From Ulva prolifera (lineage: Eukaryota > Chlorophyta > Ulvophyceae > Ulvales > Ulvaceae): a stretch of DNA of 64,000 bases. The DNA is taken from positions 3,046,001 to 3,110,000 of the forward strand of contig CM041200.1 of assembly GCA_023078555.1 (NCBI GenBank), read 5' to 3'. Of the stretch, positions 47,280 through 57,651 are shown one piece after another (the stretch's first letter is position 1; each line of letters starts with the position of its first letter). The position numbers and the translations under genes were made by a program. Below the pieces are notes generated by a model. That model searched no databases. It saw nothing but the letters and a program-made list of their open reading frames with translations, and was not told the origin of the DNA.

Positions 47280-47327
47280 ACGTATACGACCTGAGATTAT
47301 ACGTTTTCGGCGGACCTTAGTTACAGG

Positions 47328-47609
47328 CGGCGGCTGCTGTATTACCCGGCCCTCCTCTTCATCGCAACACTGGTGTGCAGCCAGGCCGTGGGGGCCAGCC
47401 AAAGGGGGCTAAAGCGGCACACTTCCCGGAGCTTAAGGAGGTGGCCAACTCCATAGAAGAGGCGATCGTTAGGCCGTGGGTCGAGGACTTCTGCAGAAAT
47501 GCGGCAGCACCACAGGATTTGCTGTCATAAATGAGGTCTATCCTGGGACACAATGCATGACGTGCAAGTACGCACATGAGTGTGGTGGCCACGGGCCCAA
47601 CTCCTGTTA
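47328..47609 (+). pseudogene. Gypsy gag, 3' part with cysteine-rich zinc-binding motif
   Basis: Resumes the gag frame after the hAT insertion (AAAVLPGP..., KEVANSIEEAIVRPWVEDFC). After a further frameshift it shows FAVINEVYP followed by C-x2-C-x5-H/C...C-G-G-H-G-P-x3-C (CMTCKYAHECGGHGPNSC), a nucleic-acid-binding finger of the CxxC...CGGxHP type rather than the classic CCHC knuckle. It breaks off at the LTR-like insertion at 47610. Confidence 0.65.
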
Positions 47610-47946
47610 TGTTAGGACATATGCATGATCATATGCATGAGCGTAATCCAGCACAATCCATATGAGGATTGTGTTCGGTCACTGTGATTATGACCGCTGT
47701 AGACTTGACTGATCGGTGGCATATAGTCATGTGCCTCCAATTCTACTGTAACCATTCTCTTACAGTCTTACGTGGTTCCTGTATTGCCTCACTGCATTAC
47801 AGTACATCCCCTGATCTGTGCATTGCCGACGTACGACCTGAGTGCTCCACAGGTAACGGCTCTGCAGCCCACTAGCTAGCTTGATGAATGCTGCGCATAG
47901 GTCCTTGCTTATAACATTTGCGCAAGGCACTTAGCCTAGAATAACA
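47610..47946 (+). repeat. LTR-like repeat (TGTTA...TAACA family) inside the gypsy element
   Basis: Starts TGTTAGGACATATGCATGATC, ends TAGAATAACA. Related copies at 36303-36440 (partial) and about 55320-55597 share GGCATATAGTCAxGTGxCTC, TTCTACTGTAACC, GCCTCACTGCAT, and ATTGCCGACGTA. TG...CA ends and a CATATAGTCA word suggest a copia-type solo LTR, but no 5-bp flanking duplication was found, so boundaries are provisional. Confidence 0.6.
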
Positions 47947-48263
47947 GGGTGGCCCCACTTATGTTCATGGTGCCTTGGCGAGGGCGACCACCCCCTTACC
48001 GCCGGGCGTGCAGGCCACATTTGTTTATTGTGCCACCATGATGTTGCGCATGTACTACCTGTACCCCTTTAAGCAATGCTATCTCTGCCCATCTGCAAGG
48101 CAGAACCCACAGGCGGGGTTACACCAGCTCAGCCATTGCGCCGCCTTCTTATCAGCCGTGCCACTGGACGCCCGCGAGGCATTCTTCGTGGAGGAATTCA
48201 ACAAGCAGCGGGCTCTTACTCCGATGCCCCCGCAGTACACCAGCCCCCCAGCCCGGCGTTGAG

Positions 48264-49526
48264 ATGGCAAGAGGGACCGGTATGACCCCATCCGCAAAGG
48301 GACTGGCAATCACCCCAAGCGAACACGCAATGATCAGCCACAGCAACATGTCCGCTGAGACGAAGGCAAGCCTCCCACTGCGTGCCCACAATGGGCGGCA
48401 GCGCCACATGTACTGGCACCTCATTTATCTCCACCACATGCAACTTGTTTTGATTCGTCCTTCATGTCAGGCTCGGCATCGTTATGTGACCTGCACAAAC
48501 TCAATGAGAACATTGTGGTTACACTGCCTTGCATTGCCGAAGCGCAAGTGGCCATTCGGCGCATACACAACATTGATATGCATCAGCACAAAAATCACGG
48601 TGGTAGTGCCCGCTCGTATCTTTGAGTCTTCCACCTTTATACCGTTCCTAAGACAACACACGCAGACACGGGTGGATGAGGCACGCAACTTATTGCAATT
48701 CACTTCCGGCGCTCCCGTCCCCGGGCACCAGAAATACCATGTGTGCACAATGGTGAGCAACCAGCGATTATCAATATTACCATCGAAGAAGGCGGCGGTG
48801 TCTTTCCAACCAGCAGCCTTTGTTGATTTGGTGTGCACAATGCCGACTCGCATTCATGGCCACTTTGCCCAAGCACTAGTCGACACGGCAGCAAATCATA
48901 GCATGGTAACGCGCGGATTCTTGGATCGCCATAGCATTGCATACACTGCTTCGCAGAGTGTCACGGTCGGTATCTTCGGATCTGAGGCATCATGCTTGGG
49001 CAAGGTTGTTCTAAATACGCGAGTCGGGCTCCGTGTTATTAGTGTGAAATTTACTGTGGTGGACTCGCTACCCGCGGCCACCGGATCATATCAGCCGAAC
49101 GAGGCCTTGTTCGCTTTGGATGTCATATCTGCAGTCAACATGTCCATCACATTCAAACACCCGCGCATTGTCGTATATGTACCCCCGCTGCGGAGCGGGC
49201 GTCGTAAGAAAGACAAACCCTACTTCCATATTATCCATGCTGGTCATTCGAAATTCACAAGTGAGTCTAGCACACAAGATGATTTTATGTGTTCGCAGCG
49301 TGAGCTGAAAGCATTGACTAGCAAGGCCAAACATGGCCAGCAACCCTTATATGTTGCTCATATTAGGCCCACAGTCACGACATCCCCGATCTGTTGTGCT
49401 GGCACAAAGAAGAAAGGCTATTTGTTGGAGCAGGTTGCTCCTGCTCATGTCCCGCAAGACACATCGAACATTCCTGCCTGCATTAAGTCGGTTGTTGACA
49501 ACATAAAGGCGAGGGCGGCACTTTAG
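48264..49526 (+). pseudogene. Gypsy gag-pol segment with retroviral-type aspartic protease
   Basis: A 420-codon frame. The protease core is QALVDTAANHSMVTRGFL at about 48875-48930, where D-T-A replaces the usual D-T/S-G, followed by a typical flap/second half (LGKVVLNTRVGL, LFALDVISAVNM). The upstream half is unassigned. No joined protein is proposed because neighbouring frames are broken. Confidence 0.7.
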
Positions 49527-49564
49527 GCCCTCCCCCGCCGAACACGTCTGCGTCCGGTTTTGAA

Positions 49565-52500
49565 ATGGATATTGATTTGTTGTCGGGCACCCGCCCGAGG
49601 GCCGCGCGCCAGTATAGACTCACACCCCGCGAGACTCTGGAGTTAGAAAAGCAGCTCAATCACTTGCTTACCATGGGCTGGGTGCAGCCCTCTGTATCTC
49701 AATCGGCGTTGTGTTCTATTTGCACCCAAGCCTGGGGGCAAGCTTCGCCTTTGCATTGATTACAGGTATCTGAATGAACACACTGTTAAAAACACCTACC
49801 CGCTACCACGCATTGACACGCTGTTGGACCAACTGCAAGGACATAAATTTTTCTCAGCACTTGATTTGCATTCGGGTTACCATCAAATCCGGTTGTCATC
49901 AGCGGCGGGACCTAAGACTGCTTTTCGAACACCCGACGGTTTGTATGAATGGAAAGTCATGCCTTTTGGTCTGTCAAATGCCCCTTCAGTGTTTCAGCAA
50001 GCAATGCACGTTGTTCTAAAGGGGCTCATAGGGAAAATCTGTTTGGCTTACCTTGATGACATTGTCGTACTAGCACGATCTGAGGAAGAACATGCCAAAC
50101 ACCTTGACCTTGTGTTAACCAGATTGGCTGAACACAAGTTTTACTGCAATATAGACAAGTGTCAATTTGCCTTGCAAGAAATTAAATACTTAGGGCATGT
50201 TGTCACTGCCGACACGGTCCAACCTGATCCATACAAAGTTCAAGTGCTGCAAGATTGGCCGGTAGCAGACTTGCGAAAGTCCACCAACAATATTAGGTCG
50301 TTCGTGGGCTTAGCCGGATACTTTAGGAGATTTGTCCCCAAATTTCCAACCCTAGCACCCTTGCTCCAGCGCATTAGCTCCAAGGAAAGCATCCCCTGGA
50401 CGAAGCAACGTGATGCAGCATTTGTGAACATCAAAAATGCACCGGTCAATGCTACAGTTATGCGGCACCCGGACCTTAACAAACCATTTCACATTTACAC
50501 CGACGCATCGGACTATGCTTACGGGGCTGTACTACCCAACAACATGAGGACACACTTTGTCTTGTTGCTTGGATAGGCAGCAAGATGAATAGAGCCGAGG
50601 AAAATTATTATACTCTTGAAAAAGAGCTGGGGGCAATTGTATTTGCATACAGGCAGTGGCGATGTTATTTGGAAAATAACCATACGGTTTTTATTCATTC
50701 AGACCACAACCCCCTTCGGTTTTTACAGACTCAGAAAAAGCTGTCGGGCAAACATGCCCGCTGGCTCGAGTCATTATCACGCATTGACTGGAAAATAACT
50801 TATATTCCGGGTGACAAGAATGTTATGGCTGATGTTGTTAGTCGTGCCACACACTTGCCTACAACGGAAGTTGTGCTGCATGATGGTCATACTTTGGCCA
50901 CTGAACGGCCGCATGAACCTTACAGAGCGTTGGCACTGACCAGCCTTGTAGTACGCAGGTCGCCTGGCCAGGCGCCGGCCTTGTCGGAGGGGTTTCCACC
51001 GCTGGCATTATCGCCGCCACCCTCACGTGGCACGGTCATTATGGACTCCCCCCGGGGTTCCCCATCGGCATGGCATACTGTCGACAAACCGGCCGCCACG
51101 ACTTTATTGTCCCCCAGGACACAGGATCGTCAGGATCTGCGCCGGGCGCTGGGGCTGCTCAACCCAAGCAACCCCGCTTACCCGGTAATCCGGGACATGT
51201 TAGGGCAGGCAACTGCCACCCCCACGGCCACCATCAGGGGCCCCTCTCAGCCGCTGCCCCCTCTCCAGGCGGCAGCGTCCTCTCAGCCGGTCAAGCCGTC
51301 CTCCAGTCGCCGGGCAGCACCATCTCGCCAGTAGCCCAACACCTTAGCTTCCCTCAGCCCGCGGCCGAAAGTCGTGAACTTGGCGAGCAGCCCGACCCCA
51401 AGCAGCGTGAGCTCCGAGCTGCCCTCAGAGGTGATTGACCTCGAGGGCATCGACCTGGACCCCCAGACGTTCCAGGAGATCGGTGCGGACCTAAATTCGC
51501 AGCACAACCAACACCTTACTCTTGATGTTGCAATAGACTCATTCTGGGAACGCTTGCGTCAGGGATATGCTCATGACCCCGCATTCCGTGCACCTCCACA
51601 CAAGTATAGGTTCGACAAACATCTCCAAGCATATTTATGGGGCCACAAGCTAGTGATTCGGACCATGATGGACTGCGAAAACAGATTTTGTTGTGGCATC
51701 ACGTACACCCGTGGCATGCACACATGGGAGTTCATCGCACACAAGCACTCATTATGGACACATTCTATTGGCCTGACATCAGCACGGACATTAAATCGTT
51801 CATTTCACAATGTCATTCATGTCAGATAATGAAATCTCCGGGCTGTTCTGATAGCACTTTATCCCCGCTACCTGTCCCCACAGCGTGGTGGCGGGTGGTG
51901 AACTTGGATATGATCACTCACTTACCGCGCACTGCCTCTGGGTATGACTGTATCGTTGTTTTTGTGGACCAGTTCTCCAAGATGGTCCGGCTTATACCTG
52001 CGCTGAGCACACTCGATGGTCCGGGTTTTGCCAAGTTGTGTTTCCAACACATCTATCCACACTATGGTCTGCCTTTGGGCATATGCAGCGATAGGGGCTT
52101 GCAGTGGAATAACAAAAGTTTTTCAAATCTGTCTGCGAGCACATGGGCATTCAACTCCGTTTGACGTTTTCATATCACCCTAGAGCCAACGGCCAAGTGG
52201 AGCGCCTCAACAGAGTCATTGAGGAGGCGCTCAGACACTTTGTCGGCCCCGCGCACGACGATTGGGACTCGTTCTCGCCGCATGTTGAATTCAGCATTAA
52301 CAGTTCAAAGAGCGAAAGCACCGCCTGCAGCCCCTTCCAACTCAACCGCATTACACCACCAATGTCGCCTACCGCATTAGCATTTGGCTTGCCACAAACA
52401 CGGCGTGTGCATACATCTATTTTGCACAGAATATATTATCATTTGGCCAAGCAAGCACTCTCAGAGGCCAAACAAAGCATGTGGTCTTCCACAGTTCACC

Positions 52501-52955
52501 ATGAGCACTCACAACAATTCCAAGTAGGCAAAGATGTGCTGTTGTCATTGTCCGAACTTGCGTTGCATCACCCGGCGCTTAGACGCAAATTCACCGCCAG
52601 GTGGGCTGGCCCTTGTCGCATCTTGGCCTTGATTGGGACACGGGCTGCGCGGCTGCGACTACCTGCCACATTGCGAGAGCTAAGGATTCATGATGTATTC
52701 CATTTCTCGTGCCTTAAACCTTATGTTGATGCTCATTTTCATGAGTGTAGCACCTCCCCTGCGACGGGCCCGGATACGGACGCTGACAATGTCTTCGAAG
52801 TCGAGGCCGTCTTAGATTATAGGCGCACGCACACGCCGACGGCACAATCACATGACACGGGGCCCCTTAAAGGTCCGCATTGTCTTGTCCGGTGGAAGGA
52901 TACTCTTCTCAACACGACCTCTGGTGGCCTGTTGGTGAGTTGGATAATTGTTTAG
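49565..52955 (+). pseudogene. Gypsy RT-RNase H-integrase-chromodomain region, broken by frameshifts
   Basis: RT: QYRLTPRETLELEKQL, then a frameshift near 49720, then YPLPRIDTLLDQL, FFSALDLHSGYHQIRL, KTAFRTPDGLYEWKVMPFGLSNAPSVFQ, and catalytic AYLDDIVV (about 50050). A second break near 50540 precedes RNase H (EENYYTLEKELGAIVFA, HSDHNPLRFL, GDKNVMADVVSR). A P/S-rich spacer (50900-51400) is unusually long. Integrase: H...H...CHSCQ zinc finger (about 51720-51830), D in NLDMITHLPR, D in SDRGLQW, then after a break E in NGQVERLNRVIEEAL. The end (FEVEAVLDYRR...HCLVRWKDTLL..TSGGLLVSW) is a chromodomain, so this is a chromovirus. Confidence 0.88.
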
Positions 52956-53569
52956 ACAAGGTCGCGGATTACCTGTTTCAAAATGCATCCGCGAAACAAC
53001 GCGAGGTGATGCTTGCACAATTCCCGCGCGGTGCACGCGCACGGCTGGCACACCTCTTACAGCGTGCGCATTGTACACGTGGCGTGGACACTGCACCGGC
53101 CACAATGTCGAGGCCACCGCGCTAAATGCCGAGGGCGCGACGCGAATCATCGCGCTTGCGTAAGTCCAAGCCGACGCTTGTTGCAGCAGTTTCCAGCCAG
53201 CAATTCTGCTCATGTTGTGCTGCGAGCCTGTGCTAGGCCATTGCTGTGCCCTGCTATTTGTTGAAGGGGACGCCTGGATCCATATAGCACTTACCTGGGC
53301 GTTACCGGTCATGAGGAGTTGGGTCCGACGCAGGATATTCTTGACCGTATCCTGCCCGCTCTGCCGATATTTCTCGGTCTTAGGTCCATGTGCACGATCA
53401 CATCGGAACCACTTATGCCATCCCCGCAGCACTCGTCATGCTGGGCACGGTCATTCACCGGGTTGGAACTCCGGCATGGTAGCACCTAGTCGCCATATAG
53501 CGTGTTACACTACCTGGATGCACCAGTTACATCCTCGATAGGCACTGATGGGGTTAAATTCTTGTCAAT

Positions 53570-53974
53570 GTGGGCCGGTGTTTCCGCACCTTATGTCATG
53601 CCGTTCACACGGCTACGCACATTCAACCTTTGTGGGATATGCCGCCTTATCTGACTTACGGCTGCTATGCAGTGGCATCCTTACCTTCCGCGTCGGAGGG
53701 CTCTGCCTTGACCAGCTCCAAGATTAAGCGGTTGCTGGTTAACGTTCGGAAGTTTATGAATGATGTGTCCAAGACCCCCACCTCCGGCGTTAGCGGGGAT
53801 GAATTTAGGGCCAAGCTTGTCGCTATTGTGCGGGCTGAGCGGTCTGCTGTTGCTGCCGCCCGCGCCCGTGAGCGTAGCTTGCATGAATTTATTGAGTTGG
53901 TCACCCACTCACACGGCCGTGTGTTGGGCCATTATCTGGATGATCTGGTGATGTCCTTCTCGGACCTTATGTAA
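53570..53974 (+). CDS. Additional ORF between pol and 3' LTR of the gypsy element
   Basis: A 134-codon frame after the chromodomain. The C-terminal ~85 residues are regular and look helical (SSKIKRLLVNVRKFMNDV, SGDEFRAKLVAIVRAERSAVAAARARERSLHEFIELVTHSHGR). Not homologous to any retroelement domain I recognise; position matches the env-like or accessory ORFs of some long gypsy elements. No signal peptide or membrane segment is evident in that part. Intact despite broken pol. Confidence 0.45.
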   Translation: MGRCFRTLCHAVHTATHIQPLWDMPPYLTYGCYAVASLPSASEGSALTSSKIKRLLVNVRKFMNDVSKTPTSGVSGDEFRAKLVAIVRAERSAVAAARARERSLHEFIELVTHSHGRVLGHYLDDLVMSFSDLM

Positions 53975-54187
53975 CCCGTTTGCTGGGCAGACGCGGCACC
54001 GGCTCTTGTTACAAAGCCCCGGTCTCGCCCCCACCTCGTGGGCCCCTACTGTGCTTACGCCTTGCGTTATGTGCTTCGCGCCAGTGGCACTACCGTGTTC
54101 TTGGCGTCGTTGCGCTTGTGATGTGGTATTCTGCCACCATTTGCGTGCTTCGCTTCCGGAGCTTCGCTCCTCTGTTAAGGGGGGAGG

Positions 54188-54987
54188 TGTTGTGAGATAT
54201 CTCTCACACTAGCGCATGCTGGCACAATTAACACCTTTTCTTATATGCGTAGCGACTTGTCCAGCCATGTGGACGGTCGCACACGCATAGCTTTTGAATT
54301 ACCGATCGAGTTGTACACAGTTTGATCACACGTACGCTCAGTGGGCTTCCGTGCCTGCACTCGCCACGTGTGACTGCACGCGTCCACCAGCCTTACGTGC
54401 ACATTACATCAGCACTGTGTACAGCCTTCTCCCGGCACAATGTGTCCCTTCATAGGCTTATTATGGCTTTATGCGGCTAGCCGAATCGTTACTGCACATA
54501 TTACGTCTTACTGTGTGCATTACCGCCGTTACACAGGGTCCGCCCGGCGGGCTCCAGGGTTGGCATGCACGATAATATCTGTACAGCCACCCAGAGCTGC
54601 CCACGAATTACGTGCGCAGCCTTGCTTACACTCATCTCAGGCTCTGTGAGCCACAATTTAAGATCTCCCGCGCTTATGCGGGATCTGGGATCAGTGTGGC
54701 AGTTATGCGGCACGATTCGGCGAGGCCAGCTTTGACAGGAGGATTGTCCTGGGCGCACACACCCCCGTATTTATACCGAGCGCTTGCTGGGACCAGGCAC
54801 GCTTGACAGTAGTCTGGTTCGGGCGCCATCCATTTCGGCACTGGCACGTCGCATCCCTGCGTGTGAGTGTACCCCTGCTCTGTTTGTGCCTATACAGCCC
54901 TCGTGCTGCGGCAATCTTGACCCATCACTGCTTCTTCTTACTGCCATCGAGGTCTGTTACCCAAGACCAGACCAATAGGTCTCAACA
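54188..54987 (+). repeat. 3' LTR of the gypsy element
   Basis: 800 bp, TGTTGTGAGATATC...GGTCTCAACA, followed by TSD CGTAT. Differs from the 5' LTR at roughly 18 positions by eye, and from the solo LTR at 27685 more strongly. Confidence 0.93.
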
Positions 54988-55012
54988 CGTATGTACCGAA
55001 AAATGTGGCTGA

Positions 55013-55192
55013 CATGACACGTGACTCCGGAATCATAATATCATGGCCAGCATCTGAGAGAGATACCAGGATTTGATCTATTCCAACTTATATGGCGCGC
55101 TCGCATGCAACTTCCAACTCGCGGGCTGGTCACTGCCACGTGTCACCCCGTGCGTGCATCCACATGTGCCTTGAGCTACGAGGCACTTTCAG
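55013..55192 (-). repeat. Dispersed repeat 'CACGTGGCAG', copy 3 (reverse)
   Basis: On the minus strand: CTGAAAGTGCCTCGTAGCTCAAGGCACATGTGG, GGGGTGACACGTGGCAGTGACC, GCCCGCGAGTTGGAAG, then diverging CTCAGATGCTGGCCATGAT. Same word order as copies at 27657 and 30958. It lies just outside the gypsy 3' LTR. Confidence 0.7.
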
Positions 55193-55319
55193 AATAGGTG
55201 GTTTGCACATTACTTTAAATGTGTTCTCATTTGTCTAGCCGGTATGTTCTTCGAACTGCGGGGTTTACCGCCCATTTAGCTACCCCACACAATATCACAG
55301 GCCCATTCCGACAATTCAG

Positions 55320-55597
55320 AGACCTCTACACCAATCCATGTGAGGTTAGTGTGCAGTGTGATTGAGACCAAGTAGACTCAACTACCAGTGGCATATAGTC
55401 ACGTGGCTCGAACCTGAGTCGAATGCAGCTCTTCTAATTCAACTTTTAATAGTGCAATGTATCGCCTCACTGCATGATAACACCCCCAATCTTCGCAATG
55501 GCCGACGTAAGACCCGAGTGCTTCACGGAAGTGAGCCCACTAGCATTAATGAATGATGTACATATAAGATTACCTATGCAACAGCCTCAAGCTAACA
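55320..55597 (+). repeat. LTR-like repeat (TGTTA...TAACA family), second long copy
   Basis: Shares ATCCATGTGAGG, GTGTGATTGAGACC, GGCATATAGTCACGTGGCTC, CGCCTCACTGCATGATA, GGCCGACGTA and a terminal CAAGCTAACA with the copy at 47610-47946. The left end is unclear. Confidence 0.6.
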
Positions 55598-55705
55598 TGC
55601 GGCACGGGCAGCATCGTTGTTGTGGGATATCCATATCTGGGGATCCAAGAAAATAGGTGACTAAAGCAAGGGAGGAGTTATCTAACAGAGGACTCGTTGC
55701 TTCAG

Positions 55706-55772
55706 GTGAGCCCCAGTGGTTAGAGCATGTCGTGTGTGCTCATGAGGTCACCGGTTCAATACTTACATGAAT
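55706..55772 (+). ncRNA. tRNA-like sequence, probably SINE head or tRNA pseudogene
   Basis: CCCCAGTGGTTAGAGCATG fits a D-arm/A box, and GAGGTCACCGGTTCAATAC fits a T-arm/B box, at tRNA-like spacing with a plausible anticodon arm between. The 3' half of the T stem and the acceptor stem do not pair, so it is not a functional tRNA gene. No poly-A or simple tail was seen downstream. Confidence 0.5.
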
Positions 55773-56254
55773 TTATGCTGCTCGCGACCTTGCGCGGCAA
55801 GGTACGCTCCCCTCCACGTCATCATGCACAGTCAGCATGCTTACCACCTCAGGCACGCGCATTAACCCCTGTGCACACTCAATGAGACTAACCAGCGTCT
55901 TGACAATCGGCCTATGCCCGCGTGCCGGCTACTGGACATCGGCGGCCCCCGCAACCCTACCTGGGCCTAGGGCATCAGAACCGTAGCCGCGTGCTCAAAC
56001 TCTATCCTTTGTGCGTCGCCATAGCTTCGGGATCTACCTTCTCAAATAAGTCCAGGGGCGGGGAAGATTTGTCTTTAGCGAATCAGATCTACAGTCGCTG
56101 AAGGTCAAACCGGTCAAACTCGTGTGCATTGCCGACGACCATGCCACACAGTGGTCCAAACAACTCACAGTTGTGCGACGGAAGAGGGATGCAATTTATC
56201 TGATCTAAGACTACTGACCGTTGGTGGCGCGGACTCAGACCATATCCGCAAGCA
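55773..56254. other. Spacer, nothing recognised
   Basis: No open frame of note and no clear repeat. Ends at the 8-bp duplication flanking the hAT element. Confidence 0.5.
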
Positions 56255-56262
56255 GCCGTGAG

Positions 56263-57643
56263 GAGAGTTGTAAATTCAACTCTTTACCCCCATTTTAACG
56301 TTTTTTAAAACGCTATTTTACTCAACCATTTTAACATTGAAATCTTTCGTTTCGAGTTTTTCGTTTCGAGATTTTCAAGGGGTCATTTTACTTTTATTTT
56401 ACTTGAACGCATTTTGACTTTAAGGGTGCTTTAAAATCAAAGACGAAGCCAAAAAGGGCTGTATTCAGATAGCTTTGACCGTCCTCATAGGACAAATATC
56501 ACTAGCAAAGCACGGTAGCCATGATATAACTCGCAGCACACTTGTTGCTGGCTCCTACTTCTTGAATCCGTGCCGCTATGCGCTTGCTCATGTTGTGGGA
56601 GTCAATTGCCGTAGCCCGTGTGCACCTGTCATTGATTTGGCAGTGAGCAAGTTCCAGACATGGCACAAGACAAGCGTCCTGCTGAATTTTTGCAAGAGAC
56701 TGAAAGTATCGATGAGGCAAATCTGGCTGATTTGGCAGATGTTGGTGGCTCCAATAGCTAGCTGCGACTGATGGTGTGTCTCGTGGTGTTGTTGAAATGT
56801 TTGCCGAGAGAGGCTGCCATTGAAATGATGTCTGCGAATCCCTTCTCTACAAAATGTGGAGAGGCTGTGGAATTTAGGAGATCTCTAGAGAATTTGACCG
56901 CCAAGAGAAGGTCAATGAAATACAGTACGCTGCAGCTGGCAACGACATTGTACACCAAAATGAACCTCCATCACCTAGGCGATAATGATGCAGCTGTTGT
57001 CGAAATTCGATATTTTGAACATCTGCTTGGTTTTGTTGATGAACTGTATGAGGAGGAGGAGCTGGTGTGCCAGAACGCGGATGCTTTAGCATGTGGCCTA
57101 CAGTCTGACAGCCTAGAAGCATCTCCATCGTCGTCAAGTTGCTCAGGAGGCGCAGCTAGTTGATAGGCGGTGCAACAGGTGTATTTTGGTGGCTGTGGAC
57201 GTGTTTGTGCCGTGCAATAACTGCGTCCATACATGTTGAACAGTTTTACTGGTAAAGCAGCAAAACACTAGTTTAAAACACGTTTAAAGTTCTAAAGTAA
57301 AGCTTTCTTTAGCCTATTTTATGTTGAAAGTGAGTCAGCATCTAGAAGTTTCTGATCACGTATGGAGTGTACTGGAAGTATCCAGTTGGGGCCAGATAGG
57401 CCTAGATACTCTAGAGGACTCTAGATACATTGTGTGAGACAAGTGTGCTATGGAGCACAGCACAAGACAGGCAGTAGGTCTGGTGTGCGGAACATATATA
57501 AAGGCGCGGACGCGCTGGTGTTGTTTATTCTTTCTCTGTCTCCATGTAACATCGATATAGACCAATTCTCAACGTTTTACTTTTATTTTACTTGAGCTTT
57601 GTTGACGTTAAATCATGCCCCCAGATGTTAATTTACAGCCCTA
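56263..57643 (+). mobile_element. Decayed hAT transposon (TSD GCCGTGAG)
   Basis: GCCGTGAG at 56255-56262 and again at 57644-57651 is a perfect 8-bp duplication. Ends are GAGAGTTGTAAATTCAAC and, reversed, TAGGGCTGTAAATTAAC, an imperfect inverted repeat typical of hAT (TAGGG...). Inside each end are AT-rich subterminal stretches sharing TTTTACTTTTATTTTACTTGA (56387 and 57572, same strand). Total 1381 bp; a shortened, non-autonomous copy with a transposase remnant. Confidence 0.9.
56475..57163 (+). pseudogene. hAT transposase C-terminal remnant
   Basis: Two frames, 56475-56771 and 56771-57163. The first has STLVAGSYFLNPCRYALAH, like the A..(L/Y)LNP..Y motif ahead of the hAT dimerisation region. 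The second has ANPFSTKCGEAVEFRRSLENL and an acidic tail LYEEEELVC. The DDE catalytic core and zinc finger are missing. Assignment rests mainly on its position inside the hAT ends. Confidence 0.5.
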
Positions 57644-57651
57644 GCCGTGAG

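Larger units (their letters stand above)
39683..47319 (+). mobile_element. hAT-type DNA transposon inserted in gypsy gag (TSD GTTACAGG), itself carrying a copia element
   Basis: Termini are TAAGGTCCGCC at 39683-39693 and GGCGGACCTTA at 47309-47319, a perfect 11-bp terminal inverted repeat. Flanks are GTTACAGG at 39675-39682 and 47320-47327, a perfect 8-bp duplication, diagnostic of hAT. Subterminal regions (39700-39900, 40540-40693, 47280-47305) are dense in TATACGG/CGTATA words, as expected for transposase binding sites. Without the copia insertion it is only about 1.05 kb, so non-autonomous. A frame at 40013-40354 (from MMSSPASGSAADSS) has no recognised domain. Confidence 0.9.
37104..54987 (+). 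mobile_element. Ty3/gypsy chromovirus with nested insertions (TSD CGTAT)
   Basis: LTRs 37104-37903 and 54188-54987 are both 800 bp, TG...CA, with roughly 18 differences by eye (about 2%). Flanks are CGTAT at 37099-37103 and 54988-54992. A purine tract (AAGGGGGGAGG) ends right at the 3' LTR. Domain order: gag (37940-39682, continuing 47328-47609), protease (about 48850-49200), RT (49565-50530), RNase H (50585-50880), a P/S-rich spacer, integrase (51500-52700), chromodomain (52790-52955), then an extra ORF (53570-53974). Split by a hAT element at 39683-47319 and an LTR-like piece at 47610-47946. Without insertions it is about 9.9 kb, long for the class. Several frameshifts make it non-autonomous now. 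Confidence 0.93.

Noticed and set aside
55706-55772. Functional tRNA gene
   Set aside because: Acceptor stem and the 3' half of the T stem do not pair.
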